A stretch of 64,000 nucleotides of DNA from Ridgeia piscesae (GCA_025642075.2 JAODUO010000053.1:2085001-2149000); one strand, 5' to 3'; counted from the first letter of the stretch, positions 1-24,276 are shown. Numbers and translations are program-made. The notes: generated by a model from the letters alone, not told the origin.

Positions 1-840
1 GCCCATTGTGTTTTCGAAAAAAAGGTTATTTGTTAAAAATTTTTAACCCCTCATTGGGGTTTGGCGTACATAACATAGGTATATGCGTACATAACATATA
101 TATTTTACATAACCCTATATATTTTACATAACATATATATTTTACATAACCCTATATATTTTAATAGACTGGAGTTCTGGCGGGGAAACCGGCACGGCTG
201 AATTAAATTGGTATCCCCTCAATTAGATTGTTTTGCTTGTCTCATTTCAAATTACAAAATGTAATTTTAAAACAGCGCAACACGTGGCGTTGGCGATCAC
301 GTCCCACGAAACACATTTTGTTTGGTTTGTTTTAATTTTTTAACGATCTTTCGTTTGGACTTGACTGTTCTCAGGACGGCTCCAGTACATTTGGCTTAAG
401 TCTAGGAGACGCGCAGCATTCTCGTTAAGAATCACAATTCAGTGGCTTTATACATGTAACTTATTTATTTAATTAACGTTATGTTAAACCAAGATGAACC
501 AATACTTAATTAAAGTAGTTCTTACAGTTACAGTTACAGTTAATAGGGATCGTCGCGTGAATGCACGATTCAATCATACACTCGCGTCTGTGTTGATGTT
601 GACGGCTGTCGTTGTTGTCTCGAAGTCGACGTGAACAACAAGTTTAATCTAATGAGGTTAATTGACACGCTGACTTCAGTAAATTACCAGACGCAACTAC
701 CAAGGTAATTGTTCAGTCGATAATTTAAATAAACGTTAGCACCTTTATGCGGATATTTCGTAAATTATTCACACGCTACGTATTTGGATAACGCAGCATG
801 CGATTAGCGGTAGGTTGCGACAGTTGAGCAACAACCTTTA
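1..840. other. Unassigned AT-rich DNA
   Basis: No gene seen. Bases 66-165 hold about five short repeats of ACATAACCCTATATATTTT type. The rest appears single-copy. Confidence 0.4.
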
Positions 841-912
841 TAGCGAACCCTAGTGAAAGTAGGTCACGGACTGTGAAAGTAGGTCACGGACCGAGACGAC
901 CAGCGAGTTTGC

Positions 913-1351
913 CAGTTTACGTCTTTACGAGACACGTGCACTCACGGCAGGGTCAGTCTGTCCGCTCCCGTTAGGGTCATTTCCCCCCTACCGACCATCC
1001 CTTTACGTGTTATTACGTCCTGGTCCGGTTTCGGCTAATCGACGCTTAGCATTACTTGGTAACGTAAACAGTCAGTCTCTGGACATAATATATGACATAA
1101 TTATGCGAACAACGTAGCATTATGTATATATGTATACAGTATATATATAATTTTATTTATTATATATATATATATATATATTATATCAGAGACTGACTAT
1201 TTACGTTACAATAAAGCTAAGCGTCGATTAGCCGAAACCGGACCAGGACGTAATAACACGTAAAGGGATGGTCGGTAGGGGGGAAATGACCCTAACGGGA
1301 GCGGACAGACTGACCCTGCCGTGATGCACGTGTCTCGTAAAGACTAAACTG
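913..1351. repeat. Foldback element with about 165-bp inverted arms
   Basis: Arms 913-1081 and 1187-1351 are near-perfect reverse complements around a 105-bp AT-rich loop. A degenerate half copy lies at 16757-16923. A 22-bp GTGAAAGTAGGTCACGGAC duplication sits just upstream. Confidence 0.85.
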
Positions 1352-1396
1352 CAATTATATATAATTTTATTTATTATATATATATATATAATAAAT

Positions 1397-1436
<40 letters not shown>

Positions 1437-1462
1437 GATAAAATTATATATATATAATAAAT

Positions 1463-1493
<31 letters not shown>

Positions 1494-1653
1494 ATAAATA
1501 AAATTATATATATATATATATATAATAATAAATAAAATTATATATATATATAATATATATATAATAGATAAATTATATATATATATATTATAATAAATAA
1601 AATTAAAATATATATATATATATAATAAATAAAATTATTTATATATAATAAAT

Positions 1654-1717
<64 letters not shown>
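1352..1717. repeat. (TA)n block with AATAAAATTA interruptions
   Basis: TA dinucleotides alternate with ATAAATAAAATT spacers over about 365 bp. Confidence 0.9.
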
Positions 1718-1719
<2 letters not shown>

Positions 1720-1806
1720 TTGATTAAGCAAGGCTGACGGACGTTCAGCCTGTACGAGCAAAAGCGATAATAACAATTTGGTGGGCTAGTTAGCGGATTA
1801 ACATAA
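1718..1806. repeat. Interspersed repeat tail, copy 1
   Basis: Similar over about 88 bp to 17549-17635, sharing TTAAGCAAG, CTGACGGAC and AAAAGCG blocks. It belongs to the same family as the foldback at 913. Confidence 0.75.
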
Positions 1807-2095
1807 ATCAGTTCTTAACCCAACATTAATTCACCAAGTAATTTTGAGCGGGTTGTAACCAGTATTCAACTATGATGCAAGTCATGACCTTGCCGTCTCC
1901 GTCCGCCATCTTTGCTTTAATTTGCCGGTGTTCTAAGTAATACTCCATAAAATATGATAGATCTACTGTTTTTCATGACGTAGTGGATATGAGGATCTTG
2001 GGCTAAGCCAAGTAATACAGATCCGACCAGATCATCTTTTCGATTGTATGTTTATTTATTTTGTGTCAATTTCTACGTGAATTGGTCAACATGGC

Positions 2096-2185
2096 ATATA
2101 TGTCATAATGTAACACATATCTGCCATAATTTGGCGCACATCTGCCATAATTTGACGCACATTTGCCATAATTTGCAAGGAATGT
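2096..2185 (+). repeat. About 21-bp tandem repeat, 4 copies
   Basis: Repeated CACATCTGCCATAATTTG units with small differences. Confidence 0.75.
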
Positions 2186-2282
2186 TCACATTCTGCGTCG
2201 ATTCCGATGCGCTCTTCAAGCAGCATTAATCGATGTTCTAATCTATAATGTAGGCCTTCGTTTATTTATACAAGTTTACTGT

Positions 2283-2379
2283 ATCAATATGACGAAAAAC
2301 AGTATATATATACTTGCTATAAAACTTGCTATAAAACCCATGCCTTCAACCAGTTAACGTTACGACATAAGTATATAAA

Positions 2380-2436
<57 letters not shown>

Positions 2437-2489
2437 TTTATAGCAAGTTTTATAGCAAGTATATATATACTGTTTTTCGTCATATTGAT
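2283..2489. repeat. Perfect inverted repeat, 54-bp arms around (TA)n
   Basis: Arms 2283-2336 and 2436-2489 are exact reverse complements. Each contains a duplicated CTTGCTATAAAA. The 99-bp loop holds a TA tract. Confidence 0.9.
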
Positions 2490-2799
2490 AAAGTCCCGCG
2501 GCCGGAATTTGGGTCGCAATAAAAAGGTTAAGAACTGCTAATGGCGTAAGTTGTAGGCTATCTGACAATGGCCAGGACTGTCGACCACTACCTGGCTTAC
2601 GATGACGTAGACATTGTCCACTTCCGGTCACTTACCTTTCGGCTTTGACGACCTCGCTGTGGGAATTATGGACCAGCGCGGAGGGCGACAGTTCATTCTC
2701 AACCTCTGTCTGTACTCGTCCGCTGCGGGGATGTAATACTATTATAAGTATACTTGTCAAGCAATATTTCTGATTACACATCTACTAAATTTCTACTCA

Positions 2800-3065
2800 C
2801 ATCGACGACGTTTTTCACATCGACGGCATCTTTTTGATCGTTCAGCACCCCGGTTAGTGTCAGCAAGCTCAGTCATGCGGCTTGCATTCGTAAGTAAACG
2901 TCACTATCGATCATTTCATCTTCAGTGATTACGGATCTCAGATACATTAAATGGTCTATAGATTCCTCAAGGCTTCTCCGATCAATTGCACTTGTTCGAC
3001 GGTCTCCCTTATTGTCAGATATTCTGTTTTGGCTACGTTAATATGACCAGACTCTCGAAACATTG
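2800..3065 (-). mobile_element. Decayed RTE-like LINE fragment (RT C-terminal region)
   Basis: The minus strand encodes INVAKTEYLTI and, after frameshifts, YLRSVITEDEMIDSDVYLRM. This resembles the KTEY and YLGS-ITEDG-ID motifs of RTE-type reverse transcriptases. Stops and shifts make it a relic. Confidence 0.6.
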
Positions 3066-3448
3066 TTCCACAGCTGAAGTCCCTCTTGGGCACCCACCAT
3101 TGTCGTGTAATTTATAGCCAGGGCCCGTTTTATGAATTGACATAGCTTTACGCGAAACTAGGCTATGTGTTAGTCGTAGCTAAAAGCGACTACTCGATGT
3201 AGTTTACAGCAGGTTTCAATTTAGCATTCGCGTAAGTAAATCAACGTAGACTTGACCTAATTAGGTCGCGATGGGGAATCCCTGTATTTGTGTTGTTTCT
3301 GAACCATTTGTTTCTCATAAACTGTCACCTTTGCATTTCGTGTGCCAAACACCAAGCTATGAAGAACGTAAAGGTTATCCAAAATAAGTAAATATACAAT
3401 TGGTTCCACCACCACGGTTCACGTGTTTTCCCCTCGTGACCCTACATT

Positions 3449-3662
3449 TTGTGTGTGTGTGTGTGTGCGTGCGTGTGTGCGTGCGTGCGTGCGTGCGCGT
3501 GCGCGTGCGCGTGCGCGTGTGCGTGTGCGTGTGCGTGTGCGTGTGCGTGTGCGTGTGCGTGTGCGTGTGCGTGTGCGTGTGCGTGTGCGTGTGCGTGTGC
3601 GTGTGCGTGTGCGTGTGCGTGTGCGTGCGCGTGCGCGTGCGCGTACGCGTACGCGTACGTGT
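3449..3662. repeat. (GTGTGC)n / (CG,GT) array
   Basis: Mixed GT/GC hexamer repeats over about 210 bp. Confidence 0.95.
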
Positions 3663-3696
3663 ATACGCTCTAACTCCAGCGCTCCCTTTCTTGTGA

Positions 3697-4230
3697 CCTG
3701 TAACCTGTGACCTGTGACCTGTGACCTGTGACCTGTGACCGTGACCTGTGACCCGTGACCTGTGACCTGTGACCTGTGACCTGTGACCTGTGACCTGTGA
3801 CCTGTGACCTGTGACCTGTGACCCGTGACCCGTGACATATGACCTGTGTGACCTGTGTGACCTGTGTGACCTGTGTGACCTGTGTGACCTGTGTGACCTG
3901 TGTGACCTGTGTGACCTGTGTGACCTGTGTGACCTGTGTGACCTGTGACCTGTGACCTATGACCTATGACCTATGACATATGACCCATGACCCGTGACAC
4001 ATGACCCATGACCCATGACCTGTGACTTCACCATCGTATAAATCTGACATATGTTAAATCCATTTCTAATGTTTACCATTGTTGAAAAAGCCATGGTTTT
4101 CTATGTCAAACCAGATTACCACGCACGACCTATATCATCCATATACGCTGCCCTTTCCTGTGACCAGTGACCTGTGACCTGTGTCATGTAACCTGTGACC
4201 CGTGACCCATGACCCGTGACTTGTCACGTG
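3697..4230. repeat. (CTGTGAC)n and (CTGTGTGAC)n minisatellite
   Basis: Seven-base units (3697-3835) give way to nine-base units (3840-3945), then to degenerate CATGACC units. A short outlier lies at 4160-4230. Confidence 0.93.
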
Positions 4231-4254
4231 TGATACCGTCGGACGTAGACTGTT

Positions 4255-15094
<10,840 letters not shown>

Positions 15095-16064
15095 TGTATA
15101 TAATCGCTTTGGACCGCCTTTGGAGAATATCCTGACTTATTAAAACCGTTTAGAAAAACCGCTAACGATTCACGTATACCAAATAGATACGTTCAACGTT
15201 GTCCCGTAATTGGTTAATTTTTTTTATTTCGCGGCCGTTTATTACGTAAACAAACGAGTTGCTTAGCAATAAGACAGTCACGTGCGTTTTTGTAGATTTC
15301 TTCTTTTCTGAGTACGTACCCGAAAACCAAGCTCAGAGGTACCTCAAAACAATACGTCCGTTTTGTCTTGCCTGAATTGTGTCAAGTTTTTACAAATGTA
15401 TATAGCAAAATATTAACGCAATCGTGAATTTACATACTATCATATAAACATATAGATTCATAACGAATTATGGAATTACGTGGCTGTAAGAGTTAACAAG
15501 ATTTTAACAGGATGTAACGATATTTAACATGATTGCCATCTAGAACGAAAGCTTCAGACTGCGTGCGGACAAGGGAGTCTATCGTTGTTCCACCTGTCGG
15601 CTTTCAATTGTCAGATTGATTCACACTCCGAGGTTGGTTATGCGAAACTCTTTTCTGGAAAGGATTGCCTAATTTCTCCTATACAGTGCACATTATAAAT
15701 ATGATACGTGGTCAAAACATTATAATGACAAGATTTAGTATTCTTTGGTCGAAGAAATTATGCATTTTTATGCAAATAAAGTTTGATGAGCTTTGGTGAG
15801 AGTGTCTCTGTTTTGGAAATTTGCTGCATAGATCCTCCATTGTGATTCTTGGTGTGACGTCAGTGTATTGTCTTCAAACTTTCAAAGCATTACTCTCACA
15901 GAGTAGATATATTAAAAAAATTAATTAACATACTTCGTAAGTTCGATATGGCATTTCGATTTGTTTTTGCAAAAACATTAACTGTCCGTGTCCTTTAAAA
16001 TTAAAGAATTCGACATTAGGAGAATACCACATAACAAGATTTGACAAATAAGTATTACGGTTTA
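15095..16064. other. Upstream region of the minus-strand gene
   Basis: No coding signal. Bases near 15489-15540 resemble the reverse complement of the LINE tail at 62690-62760. The promoter of the minus gene should lie here, but no clear core element was found. Confidence 0.35.
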
Positions 16065-16094
16065 CTACGATGATAGAAATCCGAAAAAAGAAAA

Positions 16095-16460
16095 TACGGA
16101 TTATATGCGGAGTGTTACAAGAGTGTGTGCTTGGTCCGTTGTTATTCCAATTAATACGCAATGCATCTCATTTAATACTAATTACTTTACTTGTGGATGA
16201 TACAGATATATTTACACAGGGGATCGGTAAAATGAAATGCGAACTGTGTTGCTATCAGAATTAACTGAGATTTCATTTGAGGCTAACGTAAATAAATTAT
16301 ATATAAATGTATTTAAAACGAAATTCATGTTATTCGGGAAGAACAACTGACAATTTCCAATTGACAAGACATGGTTTTAACATTAGTCAAGTACCTTGCA
16401 TTACATTTTTAGGCATAATAATTGATGACAGTTTATTGCGGAGGTAATATTTTGATGACA
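16095..16460 (+). mobile_element. Decayed CR1-like LINE reverse transcriptase segment
   Basis: It encodes GVLQECVLGPLLFQLI (family GVPQGSVLGPLLF), LLVDDTDIF (family FADD), NKLYINVFKTKFMLFG and FLGIIIDDSL, with stops between. The catalytic (F/Y)ADD reads LVDD. Confidence 0.75.
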
Positions 16461-16756
16461 TTAGGATAAAGGTTAATCCTTTCCACCGAAACTCCGGACG
16501 GGGGGGAGGTGTAACACAGTTGTCTAAGCCTTCTTGTCGTAATATCTGATTTACTGGGAACAGAACCTTATGTTTGCCCTATCTCAATCGAAATTCAAGG
16601 GACTGCAGCATTCTACAGAATTCTCGGCGTAACTACTGATTTATTGTGGAGGTAGGTCAGAACTATTTATGTCCACCGAAATTCCAGGGGGTAGCTGCTT
16701 CTTGTCCTCTGTTTCCGCGACTATGCCCCTTGAGCAACTAGACTTTTGTTGGTTCT

Positions 16757-16923
16757 TATGTAAAGTAGGTCACATATACTGAGACGACCCGCGAAATTAC
16801 CAGTTTACGAGTTTACGAGATATGTGTACTCGCTACAGAGTCAGTATCTTCGCCGCCCACTCCTGCTTATAGGGTCCTTTCCCCTTTTCCGACCTTCCTC
16901 TTACGTTTCTTCGCAAGACGGAC
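16757..16923. repeat. Degenerate half copy of the 913-1351 foldback
   Basis: It shares GTAGGTCAC, CCAGTTTACG, TTTACGAGA and TAGGGTC blocks in the same order as 860-1000. Confidence 0.6.
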
Positions 16924-16924
16924 A

Positions 16925-17420
16925 TAGATATGCTATCCACAGATCAGAAAAGAGCAACTATACTTATACAAAAACTGAGTTATGCAATGTGTCTAAGAGA
17001 ATGTCGTTTAGCAACACTAGACACCAGGGAATTGAGAGGAGATCAGATAGAAGTGTTTAAAATATTGATAGAAATATTTCTTACTTCCTATTGTTAACGA
17101 AGATAGAAGGACTAGAGGACATATTAGTAAAGAAGCAGTGTAGACTAGATATTAGAAAGTTCCCATTTTCACAAAGAACAATAAATGAATGGAACAGATT
17201 ATCAGCTGATAGCGTGGGTGCGTGTAGTGTTAATATGTTTAAACAATAATAAACATAATATATACATTAGAAGGGCACCTAGACACACTTAGATATACAG
17301 TCTGCACTCTCGGTATACCGAAGGGCTTCGTTGTCCACCTTCATTGTAGAGTTGATTCTCTAGGTGGCAATCTTGTTAACTAAACAACTTGACAACCTGA
17401 CACGTAACTAATACTATATG
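16925..17420 (+). mobile_element. CR1-like LINE 3' end with tail
   Basis: It encodes [20 protein letters not shown], then [20 protein letters not shown] and WNRLSADS, followed by a 3' region with GAAGGGCTT...TCTAGGTGGCAATCTTG. The same family lies inverted at 62700-63150. Confidence 0.75.
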
Positions 17421-17464
17421 TTAAGTTAATGAATTTGTAGGCCTATATGGACGAGAATAGACCA

Positions 17465-17635
17465 CCTCGTCATAATATATGATAGAATTATACGAACATT
17501 CACGTTTGAAGACACTTCGTTACTGGCGGGCAACGTAATGTATACTTCTGATTAAGCAAGACTGACGGACACTCGGCCCGTACTATCAAAAGCGGTAATA
17601 GCAGTTTGGTGGACTGGTTGGCAGACTGACATAAA
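17465..17635. repeat. Interspersed repeat tail, copy 2
   Basis: CATAATATATGATAGAATTA and the 17549-17635 block match 1083-1120 and 1718-1806. Confidence 0.65.
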
Positions 17636-17691
17636 CTATGTGGTCATGGAAGTTCGAATATATGTGCATTTTATTACTTTGTTTGGCTAAT

Positions 17692-17694
<3 letters not shown>

Positions 17695-17728
<34 letters not shown>

Positions 17729-18533
17729 GTGTGTGTGTGTGTGTGTGCGTGTGCGTGTGCGTGTGCGTGTGCGTGTGCGTGTGCGTGTGCGTGTGTGCGT
17801 GTGCGTGTGCGTGTGTGCGTGTGCGTGTGCGTGGTGCGTGTCGTGTGCGTGTGCTGTGCGTGTGCGTGTGCGTGTGCGTGTGCGTGTGCGTGTGCGTGTG
17901 CGTGTGCGTGTGCGTGTGCGTGTGCGTGTGTGTGTGTCGTGTGCGTGTGCGTGTGCTGTGCTGTGCGTGTGCGTGTGCGTGTGCGTGTGCGTGTGCGTGT
18001 GCGTGTGCGTGTGCGTGTGCGTGTGCGTGTGCGTGTGCGTGTGCGTGTGCGTGTGCGTGTGCGTGTGCGTGTGCGTGTGCGTGTCGCGTGGCGTGTGCGT
18101 GTGTGCGTGTGCGGTTGTGCGTGTGTGCGTGCGGTGTGCGTGTGCGTGCGTGCGTGTGCGTGTGCGTGCTGTGTGCGGTGCGTGTGTGCGTGTGTGCAGT
18201 GCGTGTGCGTGCTGTGGGGGTGTGCGTGTGTGCGTGGTGTGCGTGTGTGCGTGTGTGCGTGTGTGCGTGTGTGCGTGTGTGGTGCGTGTGCGTGGTGCGT
18301 GTGTGAGTGCGTGTGTGTGCGTGTGTGCGTGTGTGGTGCGTGTGCGTGTGTGCGTGTGTGCGTGTGCGTGTGTGCGTGTGTGCGTGTGTGCGTGTGTGCG
18401 TGTGTGCGTGTGTGCGTGTGTGGTGGTGGTGCGTGTGTGCGTGTGTGGTGAGTGCGTGTGTGCGTGTGTGAGTGCGTGTGTGCGTGTGTGTGTGTGTGAG
18501 TGCGTGTGTGCGTGTGTGCGTGTGTGCGTGGCT
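17695..18533. repeat. (GTGTGC)n/(GT)n array, 0.84 kb
   Basis: Mixed TG and CGTG units with many slips. Confidence 0.97.
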
Positions 18534-18539
18534 TTGTGG

Positions 18540-20938
18540 TTAACACTAATAATTATAGGATTATTGTCGTGTGATTCGCTAAGTATATCAGAGTGACACC
18601 ATACACGTACGGCGGCTCTTCCATCCAGACTCGCTATTAATACCTCTGTCTATAATGAAGCCATCTCCTGACCCCAAACTGCGTCGCTGTGTTCACACAA
18701 AGTAATCGGAAGTGCACAAATGTCGGCGGACGACGGAAGGACGGGCGTTATTTCGGCTGCTCACCCGGAAGTAGGATCCGCCCTCCGCGTACGGAAGCTT
18801 GAATGAAATTTCCGAGCGTAAACACCACGCATGCCCGCGATGCCAACATAGCTGGCATTGCGGAAGCGTCGAAACGGCCTAGCCGCGGTTACAGCTACTC
18901 GCTGGCAGATTTCAAAGGCGTCTTCTTTCGGCTTCAGTATTCTTGGCATTTCCTGATTCCGCGCTCAGTCCGGCGGTAATGAACTTGTGTCGGCACGCAG
19001 TGTTGCTCTGACGGCGACAGGACGGTGTGTGATGTTCTGGCAGCTGGACTCGTTCAGTCGTAACCCGGGGGGAAATCCCTTCGTGCAGTTGAATACCGGC
19101 CAGTGTACACGAGAGGTTCACAGACAGTTGAACGTGGTCAGTTGTGAATGGGAGGTAGGCGGTGCAAACTCCGGCTCTTCCACTTACTAGTGGCTATTTT
19201 CAGGCACGATACATCAAGCAGAAACGCTTTGGTGTGGGCGATAAGAAATGCCGATAATACACAACTACCTGTCTCGTCGTTTATCTGTGATGAACGATAC
19301 AGTAAGCAACGGCGTGGTGAATCGGATTATTTCTTAATCTGCAAACACAATAGGATTTTTACAATAATGTACGTAGGGGGTGGGGCACGTCCCAAAGCAA
19401 AGAGGGAAATTAAAATCGTCTCCCAGGCTAGATTTAAAGATGTCCATCGTTGCTGCGGATACAGCTGTTTAAGTCAGTCCATTTCATTAATGTTCTATTA
19501 AAACAACCTGTTAGCATAAACCTGAGCCCTGGTCTGTTGTTGTATAAATCGTTCAAGGCGGCTACGAGTGTTGTTAGATGAGTGAAATAGATGACTCGGC
19601 AAATGATTGACTATTTTGGATAATCTCTACAGCAACATAATACAAGTAATTGGATATGAATCTTCAACGTTCATTTTTCTGCCAATCTGCACGTTTATTC
19701 ACAATTTGGGAACTTCTAGTTACTTATGATTGCTACTGGTTGCAGACCAGTAATCTTGTTGTAGTTCACTGAAACAGAAGCAGACCAAGGTCGCTAAGTT
19801 ACGACCCGGGTTAAACATTCAAACAATTCATTACAATGTTTGTCTTGTCACCGATCAGCTGAGGAGTATTTTCGCAAATGCATTTTTATTTCCCACAGAA
19901 AAGATACACCCAAATGCAAACACAATCAACATATGACAGGACACGACGAAAGTGTTTATTAATGTCGGTTCTGTGGTTTCTGTATCGTTAGTCTTGTTAT
20001 CGTTATTACTACAGTACTATTAGTAATAGTAGTAATATTTTTGTAGTTGTTTTGTTATTTATGTTCGATATTACTGTTTATATTGACGCTGTTGTTGTTA
20101 TTGATATATTTATTATTCGTTTGATTGTATTGCCATACAAGTATACAAAGATCCGTCGGATGCGTATTCATGGTTATAAGAACAAAGAACGCATCCTGAC
20201 TTTGTATTTAACAACAGTACGATGTATTTATTGTCTCGGATGCTACAAAACAAATATCAACGAAACGGCCCAGGCAGACGTGCACAGGCACAACACGTCC
20301 GCCGGCGACAGTGACGGCTCCAGCCGCCAAGAGAGACGCGTGTTGTTTGGGTTCCCGTGAAACAGGTGCAGCGACAACAACAACGGGAGGAGGCAAAGGA
20401 ACACGTCTGCTCGCGGCGCTGGTAACGAACGACCCGCGGCAATACAGGGAACGACATGCCGAGGAACGGGGCGACTTGGATCTACAAAGGCGGATACTCG
20501 TAAACGAGTGCAAGTACACATAACTCGTCGGTTCACCGCCAAACAGTTGCTGTCGAGCGTCGTCTTCCTGACGCGGTATTGCTCCGTCTTTGTCGCCGTC
20601 TTCTGTACGGTGATACGAGACGCACGGTGCACGATATACACACAATATCCGCATCGCGATACGCTGCGATATATGATAGCACTATGCAAAACAGTATCAC
20701 CGCCACAGTTGTGAACCAGTCAACGGTCGGCATAAACCACAACTGTTTAAGTATCGACAACATATCGAGTTATGACGTTTAGTATGTATACTGTTGATTT
20801 TTGTCAATCGTTCACAACAAATGAGCGAATCTTACTGTTTTTGTCAATGCCAGGCAACGTAGTCTGTATCGCGATACGATCCGTATCGCGAAGTAGTGTA
20901 TTGTTTCTGCCCTGGTATTCAGTCTTCTCTGCCCGCAT
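18540..20938. other. Low-repeat intergenic DNA with two GC-richer islands
   Basis: 18600-19200 and 20250-20690 are richer in CpG and have overlapping short frames on both strands that I cannot tie to any family. They could be promoter or UTR sequence of an unseen gene. No splice-linked coding signal was found. Confidence 0.3.
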
Positions 20939-21085
20939 TTGTGTGTGTGTGTGTGTGTGTGTGTTTGTGCGTGCGTGCGCGCGCGTGCGTGCGTGCGTGC
21001 GTGCGTGCGTGTGTGTGTGTGTTTCAGTGTGTGTGATGTGTGTATGTGCGTGTGCGTGAGTGTTGTGTGTGTGTTATGTGTGTTA
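20939..21085. repeat. (GT)n/(CGTG)n array
   Basis: Simple TG and GTGC repeats. Confidence 0.93.
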
Positions 21086-21261
21086 GTATAATTATTATCT
21101 TTCGCAATGTCATCTTCTCACACCTGTTGTAAGAAGGAACCTTGACACCATATGTTATGATATGAAACAAAATGTTTAATATTGGAATTTCAGAGGGACC
21201 AACAAATGAATGTATATCAACACACACATGCAACAAAACATGGTTTGTTCGCTGTACATAT

Positions 21262-21488
21262 TAAACAACAACAACAACAACAATGGCTACGACAACGATA
21301 CCAACAACAACAATAACAACGACTACGATGACGATACTAACAACAACACCAACAACGACATCATCACCACCACTACCACTACCATCATCAACAACATAAA
21401 CACCGCCACCAACAGCAACAACAACATCAACTACAATGACAACGACAACAGCATCATCATCATCATCAACAACAACAACAGCAAAACC
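21262..21488. repeat. (CAA)n/(CAT)n/(ACG) trinucleotide block
   Basis: Imperfect trinucleotides over about 225 bp. Confidence 0.9.
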
Positions 21489-21489
21489 T

Positions 21490-22200
21490 AAATATACAAC
21501 AAGGTCAACCGTAGTGGTTATACACAGCATTTGACAGCTACTGAAATAGCTCGACGTGACTAACTACGTCTGTCTCTTCTATTTTTAAGCTACCATTACC
21601 ATCTGCTACCGTCACTCAGGCCCACGCTAACAGCGCCAATTCTATAAGCAGTGTTTCGTGCCTCATTATATACTATTATACTATTATGGATTGACTAGGT
21701 AAAAAAAAAAAAAGAAATTATGATTGCGCGCGTTCATGAGAATCGGAACGATCAACGCCTGACAGGGAGACACACGTCATCAAGAGGCCTACTTAGCCAC
21801 GGCAGCAAGACACGAGGCAGAGGGCCAGGCAGTTGCAAGACAGCTGCCCTGATGCATTGGTCTGTGGACATGTGATGAAAGAAACCGTTAAATGTATAAT
21901 AGATTAATGGGAAAGTGTAATCAATTGCTCGATGTAAAGACTGACATTATTTGAATCGAACTTACAATGTCTAACATTCTGGGACAACATTCTGATACTC
22001 GGGCGCCTCAAATAAGTTGATTTATTTGCCTGACCTGACTTAAAATGCTTAGTTCAAAGTGGCACCTCACTTCACTTCTGGTTGTCACAACCTTTCATAT
22101 CGTGAGTTTGTTATGAATTATTCCAAAGTTCCCTGTATTGTAAATTAAATAGATTTAGGCAGTAAAACTAATAAATGACCGCCAATACAGAGCTACCTTT
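21490..22200. other. Unassigned single-copy DNA
   Basis: No gene, element or array recognised. Confidence 0.4.
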
Positions 22201-22217
22201 CACAGTTGCCGGTCGGT

Positions 22218-22557
<340 letters not shown>

Positions 22558-22574
22558 AACAGACAATACATACA

Positions 22575-22970
22575 TTATAATTAATATATATATATAATAT
22601 AATATATATATATGTATATAAGTATATATAATATATGTATATATATATATGTATATATATGTATATGTATATATATTAATGTATATAGTATATTAATATA
22701 TGTATATGTATATGTATATTATATGTATATTATATTATTATTATATTATATTATATTATATTATATTATATTATATTATATTATATTATATTATATTATA
22801 TTATATTATATTATATTATATTATATTATATTATATTATATTATATTATATTATATTATATTATATTATATTATATTATATTATATTATATTATATTATA
22901 TATATATTATATTATATTATATTATATATATATTATATTATATTATTATTTATTATTATATTATTGTATG
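22575..22970. repeat. (TTATA)n pentanucleotide and TA-rich block
   Basis: About 30 near-perfect TTATA units from about 22736, preceded by degenerate TATATG. Confidence 0.95.
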
Positions 22971-24190
22971 GCGCCATGACTCACTTGTATGTATTTTGTG
23001 CATTTATTTGGTGACAATAGGTGTCACTGCAGTTTGATCGGCGGGATGATAGCGGGATTTGGGGGAGAGTGTGAGAGCAAGCAAACAGCCGGGCGCACGA
23101 GGCTGTGTTTTCAGTGGGAAGTTGCTTTGGTGAGTTTAATTACTGCAATTGTATAATAACATTTGAGCCATGAGTGCTGTAACATGTGAGCCATTATTGC
23201 GCCTTGATAATTGTGGACAGTTAATACTTACGTTGTTACATAGTTATTGCAGTAGTTATAATTTCCCTTCGTATTCCCACATGCAAAATCCTCTGATATG
23301 GGCTTGTAACTACCGGGTAATGATGCCACAGCTAACTGTTATGATTGTCATGTATACTGACTGAACTGTGCAGCAGCAGGCCGTGTAGAGTGTACGTTGA
23401 ACACTGAGGTTGTTTTTCTATGGAAGACGCGGCAAATCGTTGTATTAATGTATTTATCAAATGTTAAGTCAAATCGTCACTATCCACGTGGGGTCGTGGG
23501 TTGATCGAGAAATGGTAACCAGTATTGTTATGGTTAAGTGCTAGTATTTACCGATATATGTATCGTGAGAGAACGTGTTTAGTGTCACAGCACGGTTGTT
23601 GATTATGGACCACAAATTAAGACAGTGGTTTAACATTAATGAGTTTGCAAGCTGTTGACTTGTAGTACAAGTCTGGGTGTTCGGCACTAGGGGTCAGCAC
23701 TGATGTAATGTATGTAGAAACGATGTAGAAACATATTTTTGTTCTGCAGCGTGATTGCTTCATGAATGCTTTGGAAGCAAGAAGCCTGAGATTGTAGTCC
23801 TGACATCTGTCTGTGGGCAGGTACATATCGTGATTTAGTCTTGCATTTCTATATTATATTTGCCATTTGGGGTGTGCGTAAATATGTACTTGTCTTAGAC
23901 TAAGTAAGAGTTTGATTTCATTATTGCCACCAAAGTCATGCAGTATTAATTACTTAATGCAATACGTAGGTATTGCTTATTTATTCAGTTAATTGCCAGT
24001 GTTGGCATATGTTTGGCTTAAGTATTGAACTTAAGTAGTGTGTGCAGAGATGGATCTTCTTACATGATGTTGTATATTGTACTGTTATGTAATGATGCCT
24101 GTACTCACTGTGATTTATGGTTGTTACAGGTTTTGTTTTGCTTTCTGCATGTGAATAAAGACATTGTGAAGGTTGATTTCTTTCTGCATT
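22971..24190. other. Single-copy stretch; weak non-coding exon signals
   Basis: A G-rich segment at 23040-23130 ends at a GTGAGT donor-like site, and a TTACAG acceptor-like site at about 24130 is followed by AATAAA at 24153. This could be a small spliced non-coding transcript or LINE 3' sequence. No coding frame is supported. Confidence 0.25.
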
Positions 24191-24197
24191 GAATATA

Positions 24198-24230
24198 ATA
24201 ATATAATATTATTTTTATATATTATATTAT

Positions 24231-24274
<44 letters not shown>

Positions 24275-24276
24275 CT

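Noticed and set aside
3400..3838. Frames of Val-Cys, Arg-Val or Thr-His repeats (also at 14084, 17638, 22175, 28130, 47308, 49202)
   Set aside because: They are simple dinucleotide translations, open in all frames.
20208..20689. 148-aa minus-strand frames in a GC-richer island
   Set aside because: Two overlapping frames of equal length, no recognisable motif, low-complexity composition and no splice or start context.
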